Assembly (NCBI GenBank): GCA_050012375.1
Contig: JBEKHH010000009.1
Coordinates: 47,428 to 111,427, forward strand
Direction: 5' to 3'
Source: PALSA-1353 sp050012375
GTDB lineage: Bacteria; Planctomycetota; Phycisphaerae; Tepidisphaerales; Tepidisphaeraceae
Length of the DNA: 64,000 nucleotides
Part shown: one piece after another, positions 33,110 to 41,700 of the stretch
How the letters are laid out: each line of letters begins with the position of its first letter
Position numbering within the stretch: the first letter of the stretch is position 1
Program-made: the position numbers and the translations under genes
The notes under the pieces: generated by a model
What the model saw: the letters and a program-made list of their open reading frames with translations, nothing else
Told to the model about the DNA's origin: nothing
Databases searched by the model: none

Positions 33110-33285
33110 GAGTAAACCGCCAAGGACGCCAAGAAATGCATGTTTGCCACAGATGAAAATCAGATGCACACAGATGGAAATGCGAATTGCAACGTCTCTT
33201 ATCTGTGTCCATCGGCCTTTCATCCGTGGCTAAAAATCTTTTCTGCGTTTGTCTCCGCGAACTCCGCGCACTCTGCGGTTAAATC
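33110..33285. repeat. Intergenic palindromic repeat, copy 2
   Basis: The 85-nt core is 33146-33230 (gccacagatgaaaatcag ... catccgtggc), with flanks accgccaaggacgcc and ctccgcgcactctgcggtt as in copy 1. It lies between the first and second pseudopilin genes. Confidence 0.7.
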
Positions 33286-33336
33286 AGCCCTTGCCCTGAC
33301 CCACGAGACACGACGAATCATTACCCTGGCGAAAAG

Positions 33337-34203
33337 ATGAAATCACCCAGTTCTTCCATCCCGTTTGTTCGCCCAAGCCGCCGCGGCTTCACCCTCATCG
33401 AGTTGCTGGTCGTGATCGGCATCATCCTGATCCTCATGGGCCTGTTTTTTGTTGGCGGCAAGCTCATCAGCGGCCAAGCCAAGGAACGTTCCACCCGGAC
33501 CATGCTGGAAACGTGTAAGACGATGTTTGAAAACTATCGCAACGCGACACATCTTTCGCGCCCACCGCCTGCCGGTTCTGGGTTGCCGCTAGACATCAAC
33601 ACCAACAACCTATCGGGCAGATATAACACTGCCCGTTTCTGGACGGTCGGCCAGGAACCCGCTCCGGGAGTCCTGTCGACTGATCCAAACGCATATACCA
33701 GTCCGTCGAGCGTCAGCTTGATGCCCGAGGCCTTGATCAATACCGCCTTGGTGATGTACGCCCTGAAATCGCTTCCGGAAAATGCGACGATTCTTAACAA
33801 CATTCCCGCCGGCAAAACTCTCAACGTTACGATCGCCTTGCTGAAGACCGGCAGAGGCCCCAGTAATATTTTTACCGTTCCCCTTCTTCTCGACGGCTGG
33901 GGCAATCCGATCCTCTTCGTTCCCGGCGGTGGGCTCGGCCTGTCCGCTAGTGCCGCCGCTCCGGGCGTCGTCTGGATCGATGGAGCAAACCACGGCGTTG
34001 TTACCAGTACCGGAACGATAAGCAGTGCCTCCGCCTCCCTTTCCACCTATGACGCGGCCACGCCGCCCGCAGGCACGATGTATGCCAACCAGCCATTCTT
34101 CGTCTCCGCCGGAGTTGATGGCGATTTCAGTAACGGCCATGGTTGGGTATCCGGCACGCCGAACTCTAACCAGACCGACGACAATGTGTATTCGTTCAAA
34201 TGA
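33337..34203 (+). CDS. Prepilin-type (pseudopilin) protein 2
   Basis: A 288-residue pseudopilin. The 17-residue leader ends in RRG and the mature part starts FTLIELLVVIGIILILMGLFFVGG, with Glu5. The helix continues into KLISGQAKERSTRTMLETCKTMFENYRNAT. The C-terminal domain ends with SAGVDGDFSNGHGWVSG, again like the Asp-rich GspG end, and GVDGDF may hold calcium. The sequence gcgaaaag before the ATG is a weak ribosome site. It shares its N-terminal architecture with the gene before and after, which suggests the run arose partly by duplication. Confidence 0.85.
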   Translation: MKSPSSSIPFVRPSRRGFTLIELLVVIGIILILMGLFFVGGKLISGQAKERSTRTMLETCKTMFENYRNATHLSRPPPAGSGLPLDINTNNLSGRYNTARFWTVGQEPAPGVLSTDPNAYTSPSSVSLMPEALINTALVMYALKSLPENATILNNIPAGKTLNVTIALLKTGRGPSNIFTVPLLLDGWGNPILFVPGGGLGLSASAAAPGVVWIDGANHGVVTSTGTISSASASLSTYDAATPPAGTMYANQPFFVSAGVDGDFSNGHGWVSGTPNSNQTDDNVYSFK

Positions 34204-34265
34204 CAAGTGACAAATGACAAGTGACAAATGACAAGTGACAAAACCACAAATGACAAAGGACAAAG
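34200..34265 (+). repeat. tgacaa(a/g) word repeat
   Basis: Six imperfect copies of tgacaagtgacaaa-type words follow the stop codon of the second pseudopilin gene and run into the third, whose start codon lies inside them. Confidence 0.7.
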
Positions 34266-35298
34266 GACCAACCTTTCTGGTTTTACGCTGGTCGAGATGA
34301 TCACCGTCCTGACGATCATCATCCTGGTCCTGGCCATCGCCATACCGGTGTGGAACGCTCTGATGGGCGGAACGAACGTGGCCGCGGCCCAGAACCTGAT
34401 TTCCGCCGTTCTCGCCAACGCCCGCGCCGACGCCATCTACAACCGCCAAACCATCGGCGTCTGCTTCTTCATCGATCCCAAAACCAACCGAACCGCCATG
34501 GCCGAAGTGCAGGCTGAGCCAGAGTGGAACGGCACCGCCTTTACGCCGCTGTTTCCGCCAAATGTCTATGGCATATCGAACACTCAAAATGGCCTCGTAA
34601 ACGCGCTTGAATTGGTAAACAATCCGGACCCCAATAACCCTGGAAATCTAATCTTCTACCGGGACATCGTGTTGTTGCCCGCCGGGGTCGCCGTAGCCCT
34701 GAACAACAATACCTATACGTATAACCAGGCCAAGGTGGCGGGAACTGGCAATTACTATTTTGCGTACCTCGGCGCATCAAATACTTTGCCGGCGCTCGAC
34801 CGTTACCTTCGCCTCGGTGCGATCATGTTCGCCCCCGATGGAACGCTGACAACCATTCCCTTCGGAATCCCCTTGAACGACCATCTTTCCTCATCAGTAG
34901 GAGCCACAGCCACCGAGAACCTGGTCTGCCAACGACTGGGAATGGTTTACTCGGGAACAGCATATGATGTCGCCAGCAACGTCAGTAGCGCCGGTACCCC
35001 GAGCGCAATACCACTGATGTCCTCCGTTGGCTTCGTGGTTTTCGATCACGATGCCTATCTCGCCCAACACGCATCAATGCAGGTTAATTCCGGCGGCACC
35101 ACCACAACGAAAGGCGACGGCAACGCGTTCACCGACATAGACATGAACTACTACCTTTACACAAATCTGGCCTCTCCGACGACACCTTCTCAAGTTCCAA
35201 TTTCCGACGACAAATTCATCGAAGAAAACTGGATCGACAAGAACGGCGTCGCGTTGATGGTCAACCCGACCAACGGCTCTTTGATCAAGGCGAAATGA
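34228..35298 (+). CDS. Prepilin-type (pseudopilin) protein 3, GspH-like
   Basis: A 356-residue pseudopilin. The only in-frame start near the N-terminus is ATG 34228, inside a tgacaa repeat, so the 18-residue leader (MTSDKTTNDKGQRTNLSG) is largely repeat-encoded. Cleavage at G-FTLVEMITVLTIIILVLAIAIP leaves Phe1 and Glu5. The following ARADAIYNRQTIGVCFFIDP is like the minor pseudopilin GspH/FimT. A long variable domain follows with Asn/Thr-rich loops. The stop overlaps the next gene (ATGA, 35295-35298), so translation is coupled. Confidence 0.85.
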   Translation: MTSDKTTNDKGQRTNLSGFTLVEMITVLTIIILVLAIAIPVWNALMGGTNVAAAQNLISAVLANARADAIYNRQTIGVCFFIDPKTNRTAMAEVQAEPEWNGTAFTPLFPPNVYGISNTQNGLVNALELVNNPDPNNPGNLIFYRDIVLLPAGVAVALNNNTYTYNQAKVAGTGNYYFAYLGASNTLPALDRYLRLGAIMFAPDGTLTTIPFGIPLNDHLSSSVGATATENLVCQRLGMVYSGTAYDVASNVSSAGTPSAIPLMSSVGFVVFDHDAYLAQHASMQVNSGGTTTTKGDGNAFTDIDMNYYLYTNLASPTTPSQVPISDDKFIEENWIDKNGVALMVNPTNGSLIKAK

Positions 35299-36554
35299 GA
35301 AGAGATTGCCGAATGCCAAATGCCAAATGCCGAATTGAAGGCCTACAGAAAATGAGCAATTTGCCCGCGCGCACCGTTGCCTCAGTTTCCCCCCATTCGG
35401 CATTTGGCAATCGGCACTTGGCATTCTCTTCCCATTCGGCATTTGGCAATCGGCAATCGGCATTCTCTTCCCATTCGGCATTTGGCAATCGGCAATCGGC
35501 ATTCTCTTCCCATTCGGCATTTGGCAATCGGCAATCGGCATTCTCTTTTATAGAGGTTCTCTTCGCCGTGATTCTGCTGGGCATCGGCTTCATCATGATC
35601 GCCGGCATCTTTCCCGTCGCCATTCAGCAGACCGCCGCCGTCTCCAGCGAAACCCAAGGCAGCGCCGTCATCCGCGATGCAATAAAAAAAATCCAGGCCG
35701 TCGCCAACGCCCCATCCGGTTTCCCGCCGGCCGCTGCCGGCTCCAGCAATTCGCTGTTTCAGCCCACAGGTACCGCTGCCGTCCCCATCGTCCAAGCCTT
35801 TTCCCCGAACATCATGCAAGCTCTGGGAAGCGACAGCTTTTTCAGCGCCGATCGCCGATTTGGCTGGGTCGGCTTCTATCGTCGTGATTCGGCCACCAGT
35901 CCCTTCGCACAGGTCTTCGTCATCGCTCTGCAAAATCCGAATTTCCCGAATTACGTGACCAAGTTCGCGCCCGGCGAAGTGACCGCCATCCCCGCGGGCT
36001 CCATCCCGCCCGTCGTCGCTCCGCCGATCCCGCCGGCTCTCTATAATTACGCTTCTCCGGGCTCACCATACGCTGCGCCAGCGGTTCCTCCCGCCACACC
36101 CTCCCTTGGCGTTGCCGCTAGCATCAGCGCGCAATTCATCTACAACACCGATGCCTCATGGACCGTGGCGCTGACTTATCCCACAAGTCAAACATCATTC
36201 AACGGTACCACAGGCGCGTTTGTGATACTCGCCGCGTCAAGCGGCACGAATCCCGCGCCGCCCAATCTCATAGGCCGAATTTTCCGCTTGGCCGCGGTTC
36301 CCCCGAATACCAGCGTGAGCGCCGCCAGCATGCAGACCTTTTACCTCCAGCCCGGATATGACCTTACACCCGCCGAAGCGATCGAGTACGGCTTCAGTGC
36401 CAACGGCTCCACCGCCTTCACCGGAACCGTCTTTCTCATCGGCGCCGCGCCGATGCCCGACACAACCGGTGGATTCACCGGCCCATTCACCGGCCCCAAT
36501 CAGGACATCGCCGCCGGATCGGCCTTCATCCGCGTCAACACGAGCAATAACTGA
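35295..36554 (+). CDS. Prepilin-type (pseudopilin) protein 4 with repeat-encoded leader, GspI-like
   Basis: A 419-residue pseudopilin. The hydrophobic helix FSFIEVLFAVILLGIGFIMIAG (in part) is preceded by about 82 residues, far longer than normal leaders of 5-30. Residues about 33-83 are encoded by 39-bp tandem repeats, each giving SHSAFGNRQSAFS. The last copy supplies the Ala-Phe of the cleavage site (A-FSFIE, Glu5 present). ATG 35295 overlaps the previous stop; an in-frame ATG at 35352 would shorten the leader to about 63. The rest is Pro/Ala/Thr-rich. The V/I-type helix and position suggest the GspI role. Confidence 0.83.
   Translation: MRRDCRMPNAKCRIEGLQKMSNLPARTVASVSPHSAFGNRHLAFSSHSAFGNRQSAFSSHSAFGNRQSAFSSHSAFGNRQSAFSFIEVLFAVILLGIGFIMIAGIFPVAIQQTAAVSSETQGSAVIRDAIKKIQAVANAPSGFPPAAAGSSNSLFQPTGTAAVPIVQAFSPNIMQALGSDSFFSADRRFGWVGFYRRDSATSPFAQVFVIALQNPNFPNYVTKFAPGEVTAIPAGSIPPVVAPPIPPALYNYASPGSPYAAPAVPPATPSLGVAASISAQFIYNTDASWTVALTYPTSQTSFNGTTGAFVILAASSGTNPAPPNLIGRIFRLAAVPPNTSVSAASMQTFYLQPGYDLTPAEAIEYGFSANGSTAFTGTVFLIGAAPMPDTTGGFTGPFTGPNQDIAAGSAFIRVNTSNN
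35306..35550 (+). repeat. Tandem word repeat, 39-bp unit, inside pseudopilin gene
   Basis: The unit, cattcggcatttggcaatcgg plus caatcggcattctcttcc, occurs in four copies (35393-35545), the first with small changes. An inverted scattered piece (gccgaatgccaaatgcc) lies at 35306-35335. There are no spacers between the units, so it is not a CRISPR array. Confidence 0.8.
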
Positions 36555-36562
36555 GAAGACAA

Positions 36563-38647
36563 ATGCCGAATGCCCATTTCCAATTTCCTATTTCCTATTT
36601 CCTATTGAAAGGCCACGCTCGCGCGCGCGATCTTGATTCACAATTGGCAATAGGCAATCGGCAATCGGCAATCTCTTCCCATTTGGCAATAGGCAATAGG
36701 CAATCGGCCATTGACAATAGGCAATTGGCAATCGGCAATCTCCCCGCCTTCACTCTCGTCGAACTCATGCTCTCCCTGGCCATGGTTCTGCTTTTGATCC
36801 TCGGCATCAATTACGTTTTCCGCAGCGCCACCGATGCCGTCGGCGCCGGCCAGGCCCTCAACGGCATCAACGACGACGCACAGGCCACCGGCCCGATGCT
36901 GTTTGACGATCTGCGAAACGTATCGAAGAATCCGCCCTGCTTCATCATCGCCAGCCAGTCGGTGACGCAGTTCCTCAATAGCGACGATGCCAAGACCAGT
37001 TCGGATCCGACGGTGATCCCCATCGACAATGCTGGAAATTATGCTGCGATTTGGGCTCAACCCAGTAATCTCACCAAGACCCCCACTCAGATTATTTCCC
37101 CCGCCATTCTCAATAGTCGAAATCACCGCGCGGACCTTCTGAAATTCTTCGCCCACGCTCTGTACCATCGCCGCTCCGGCAACGATGGCACCTACACCGG
37201 CACCGAATCTTCCGATGATGCATTCATAGAGATCGGCAGCGCGGCGTTGCCCGCCAACGATCTCAGCGCCTTCTATGGCCCGAGCAGCCTGCCGAATATC
37301 GCCTCCGGCCTGTTCAATGGAACTACCGTGAGCGGCGTTCCGCGCGTTGGAGCCTATGCGGCCGATTGGGTTTTGGCGCGGCGGATGACTCTGCTGGATG
37401 GCACGTGGACTGCTCCTCCGAATCCGCCGATCACTTTAGGGGATTACTACTATGGCGTCGCCGGCACGACACCGTCGGGCATCACCGGATGGACCGCGCA
37501 AAGTGGAATCACTGCGACAACTCCATTCGGCCCCAACATGTCCCCGCTGAGCTACGGCACGCCTGACGTAAACAATACTGGTGCTAATACAAGCACTCAA
37601 TCCCAATCCTCGCGCTACGACATCGCCGGCATCACGCCGGATCAATTCGACCGCGTCATCGCCAATGCGATTCTCAACTGGCAGACCCCAAATGCAGCAA
37701 ATGCCAATACCCCTTATTCGGGCCCTTCGCTCTGGTGGAATCCGCTCGTCTATGCGTTGCCGATATCCCAAGGCACGGCTACCCCGACCCCGCCGCAGCC
37801 GTATCCCCGGTCCATTGCCAATCCGCCTGATACCCTGCCCAATCCTCCCTATGTCCTAAGCTTCTTTTCAGCGGTGCCGGGATATTCGGCCAGCGGCGCT
37901 TTTTCTCCAACCCCAAACACGACGCTGCCGCTACCAATCGACCCCGGCCTGTGGCTCAACCGCCCGCAGTGCAATCCCCTGATTCAAGCCCCCGTCACGG
38001 CCGCGGCCCTGGCGGAGATGGCCCCATTTTTCCTCCAACATTGCAGCCAGTTCATCGTGGAATATGCCGGCGATTACATGCAGCAGAATAACAATCCGGC
38101 GGACCCGAAATATGGCGCCATGACTGGCCTTGGTCCCGACGGCCAGATCGACTATTACGTTGACGCCAACGGCAACAAGCACATCCGCTGGTACGGCATG
38201 CCGCGAAGCAGCACAGGCGTTCCCCACCTCAGTGGCCCAGGCGCCGGAGCCACGACCGTCCTCATTCGCGGTTATGACCCAATCAACGTAGCCACCAACG
38301 ATCCCACGGCCGCCGGGGTGATGAACTATTTCACCGACGTCATCCCGCTACGCGACTACTACACGATGTATTTAAATATTGGCATCCCGAGTCCCGCGCT
38401 TTGCGCCCCGCCATGGGAAGTGGACGTGAATTTCGATCCCACGCGCGATTACGCGAATCCCGATACTACCGGAGCTTATACCGGCGGCAGCCACATCGTC
38501 TTCGGCGATTTCAAGAATCCCCCGCGTTACGTCGCCGCCTGGCATGATGACATGCCCGCCATGATTCGCATTCTGATCAAGGTGGACGACCCGAATAATA
38601 AGGTCAAGGACGGCCCGTGGTACGAATATGTGTTTCGATTGAAATGA
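36563..38647 (+). CDS. Prepilin-type (pseudopilin) protein 5, GspJ-like
   Basis: A 694-residue protein with a prepilin site PA-FTLVELMLSLAMVLLLILGINYVF after a 62-residue leader. Residues about 27-60 of the leader (LAIGNRQSAI words) come from ggcaatcggcaat repeats, as in the gene before but with different phase and words. Glu5 is present. The C-terminal 600 residues are rich in Pro, Asn, Thr and Gly, with no family that I recognise; GspJ proteins are about 200 residues, so this one is about three times as long. It lies 8 bp after protein 4. Confidence 0.8.
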   Translation: MPNAHFQFPISYFLLKGHARARDLDSQLAIGNRQSAISSHLAIGNRQSAIDNRQLAIGNLPAFTLVELMLSLAMVLLLILGINYVFRSATDAVGAGQALNGINDDAQATGPMLFDDLRNVSKNPPCFIIASQSVTQFLNSDDAKTSSDPTVIPIDNAGNYAAIWAQPSNLTKTPTQIISPAILNSRNHRADLLKFFAHALYHRRSGNDGTYTGTESSDDAFIEIGSAALPANDLSAFYGPSSLPNIASGLFNGTTVSGVPRVGAYAADWVLARRMTLLDGTWTAPPNPPITLGDYYYGVAGTTPSGITGWTAQSGITATTPFGPNMSPLSYGTPDVNNTGANTSTQSQSSRYDIAGITPDQFDRVIANAILNWQTPNAANANTPYSGPSLWWNPLVYALPISQGTATPTPPQPYPRSIANPPDTLPNPPYVLSFFSAVPGYSASGAFSPTPNTTLPLPIDPGLWLNRPQCNPLIQAPVTAAALAEMAPFFLQHCSQFIVEYAGDYMQQNNNPADPKYGAMTGLGPDGQIDYYVDANGNKHIRWYGMPRSSTGVPHLSGPGAGATTVLIRGYDPINVATNDPTAAGVMNYFTDVIPLRDYYTMYLNIGIPSPALCAPPWEVDVNFDPTRDYANPDTTGAYTGGSHIVFGDFKNPPRYVAAWHDDMPAMIRILIKVDDPNNKVKDGPWYEYVFRLK
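36645..36741 (+). repeat. ggcaat(a/c)ggcaat word repeat inside pseudopilin gene
   Basis: A run of caattggcaataggcaatcgg-type words, in frame with the reading frame and encoding LAIGNRQSAI-like residues. A tattccta word array (tttcctatttcctattt) lies just upstream at 36583-36607. Confidence 0.75.
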
Positions 38648-38649
38648 AT

Positions 38650-38775
38650 GATGCGAAGCACGAAGGCACGGAGGCACGAAGGAAAAGAGAAGTTTAGCCG
38701 CGACCCGAAGGGGAGCGCGTTCCTTGGACGTTCGAGAATAGCGGCCGCCCATTTAGGCACGAAGGAAAAAGCGAG
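38650..38775. repeat. gcacgaaggcacgg word repeats
   Basis: Words of the type gcacgaaggcacggaggcacgaagg lie between the pseudopilin 5 and GspK-like genes. The same words recur, mostly in reverse orientation, at 43549-43800 and 46265-46360. Confidence 0.6.
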
Positions 38776-38790
38776 CGAAAGGTGCGAACC

Positions 38791-41700
38791 ATGAATCCGC
38801 GAATCTCCTTTCTACTTTCTCCCGTCTCCTCTCTAGCGGCCCGGCTACGCCGCTCCCGTCCAGGCTCCGTCCTCATCATCGTGATCGTTCTGCTGCTGCT
38901 CTTGGCCATCCTGGGCGCGGCCTTCATCTCGACGACGCGTTCCAGCCGCGTGGCCTCCGCCCAGAACGTCCTCAGCACCGACGTTGACACCGCCCTGAAT
39001 GGCATAGCCGAGGTCTGCCAAGGCGTCATTGCGGATGATTTGAATGACACCTTCGGCGATCTGCACGGGAACACGGCGTATGTAATCAATCCAGCCCCTG
39101 CGAATTCGATCATCAACCACAGTATTTACCAGGGACAAGCGCAAACATCGGGCAGCGCCCCGGCGGTTGCGCCGAATGTCGTCCCCGTAGGAGGATCCCC
39201 GCCCACCGGTTACACGTACAACCCCGGGGATATCATTAGCGACCCGGCAAATCCACTTAACTTCTATGACCTCCAGAGTTCGAATAATTCTCCCCTCGTT
39301 CAAAACACCGCCGACGCCATATCCAAGAATCCGTGGCCGCCGGTCGCGCCAAATACCACGGGCTGGCAGATTATGAATGGCCGTCTCCCCGTCACCGCCA
39401 ACGGCTCCGATCCCTGGCTTGCTGATCGACTTCCCGATCCCGCTGGCACCAACTCACCGATCTGGACCGCAATTACACAGTCCGTGGAATACAATGCAAC
39501 TTCTGGGAAACTGCTTCCGCAGTCCATCTTAAACACGGATTTTGAGGATCCCATCACCGGAACTGATCTCACCACAACAACGGGCGCTTGGCCAACTTCG
39601 GGTCTCGTCGGTGCTCCCGGCTTACCCACGCCACTAACCATCACTGCTTTGACCGCGACAGACCCCATTCATTTGGCAAACGGCCTCAACCAGCCAGCGT
39701 TCCAGTATGGTGCGGCCGCCAAATTCACCGCCGCCGACGCCGATGGTGACGGGATCGCGGATTCCCTCTATTTTCCCGTCCCTGGTTTGAGCCTCGATGG
39801 GCTGACTTGGTTCGCCGCAGCCCGCATCATCGACAACAATTCCGCGATCAATGCCAATACCTCGTGGAGCCGCGACCAAGACTATGTTTATTCGGCCGGC
39901 GCTCCCACGGCGATCAACAATATCTGGAATCTGTTTCAAACCAGCGTTGGGTTGCAGGAACTGATTAACACGAGTGATCCCATCGGCACTCTGAATCAGT
40001 ATCGATTCAATAGCACCGCCGTCACCGCGAATCCGGATCCTCTGGATGAATCCGCCATAGATGGTAATACTCCTCCTGCCGCCTTTGATCGGAAAACCAC
40101 GGGCGGAAAGGACTACAGCTTCATCAGTGAAGGCGAGGCGTTCTACCAGCAATTCATCCGCCGCATCGCCAATCCGGGCTATAACACATACAGCGGTGCC
40201 CCGCCGGTCGGCTCGCGATACCAGGCGCTGCCTCTCTCGGATGAGGCGGCGTTGGCGTACCATTTCTGCCTCCAGAATCCCAATGCTTTCTCGCAATCCG
40301 TCACCGAATCGCTCTTACCGAATTCGCTCTGTGGGACGAGTTCGAACCCCGTTCCGCCAACTACACCTTATGATCCTGCAAGCTTCGGCACTTGGTTCAA
40401 CAACAACTTTGCGTATCCGGCGGGGTCTGACAATCTCAAATTGCCGATGCGAGCCTTGCTCGTGACACGCAATCCCGTCTCGAACTACATTCAGCACGTT
40501 TACAACAACAATCCGAATAATCCTACCGGGGCTTATTTTAGCTCAGATCCGCTGCTGCCCAATTACATGCTCCCCTATGGCGCGAATACAGCTTCGGGAG
40601 CAACGAATGCGCATTACAGGGGCGTCTGGAATACCGGAACCCCCTACGCAGTCAACGACATGGTTCTTTGGCCGGGCCCGACAGCCAGCTATGCCGGCCC
40701 GAACTATACATTTGTTGCCATCGCTGCCAACACCGGCGTGACGCCCGGCGCGATGAACTCGAACTATGTCATCACGCCCCCAACCTCCACTCAGTTGGCG
40801 AACTGGCGACTCCAGCCCTGGTCTACGAACGCAGTAAAGGCAAACGTCAACACGGCCGCTTTCCCCGAATTGTTCCGCGCCTTTTGGTCAGTGATGGCCA
40901 GCAATCCGTCCTATGCCACGCCCTTCGGCGTGACCGGAGTGGATGGATACGCCATCTACGACCCCACGCCGACCAATCCACAGTTCATTTTCCGCTCGCC
41001 CTTGCGTGATCCCACCGGCTATGGCACTGCAAACGTTTCGTTGCTCGACGCGCCATCGGCGGGCGGAACGGTTACGAATACGAACGTCATGTTGCTGCGA
41101 GCTGCCCTCGCGGCGGTTAATACGCTTGGTCTTAGGGACAATTCGCAAAACGTCACCAGCCGGACAATTGTGCTGCAGAACCCTTCCCAAATCGACAGCG
41201 GCGCTACGCCCCCACCGCAGGCTCAGGTTGAGTTACAGGTATACAGCAGCGCCCCGCAACCCGTGATCAGCGAGGTCTACGTCAATACCTACACGGGACC
41301 GGATCCCGCTAACGGAGCACTATCCAATCCTCAGGGATACGTTGCAGTCGAACTATACAATCCGTACCCGGTGACGATGATATTGAAAAACTGGCAATTG
41401 GGCCTGATCAACCGCACCGCAGCTGGAAGCCCGGCGTTTCCAAAGGTCTATCCCTATTTGGGTTTCCAAACCTTCCCAGCGGGGGCTTATTCGAATGCAT
41501 TGAGTGTTTCGGTAATTGGGCCGATGGTGGCAAACAACGATCCGACGCAAACAGGACAGGTGCAACCGCCAGCGGGGACTGTGATTATTCCCGCACACGG
41601 TTACGCCCTTCTAGAAAACTACAACGCGTTGGGAATAACTCCTCAGCCTGGCGACGCACTAGTCCGGCCGGCCAGCGCGGTGCACACGGTGTCGGGGACC

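Noticed and set aside
35393..35545. Possible CRISPR array
   Set aside because: The 39-bp units are contiguous with no unique spacers, and they are in frame with a pseudopilin gene; no cas genes are present.
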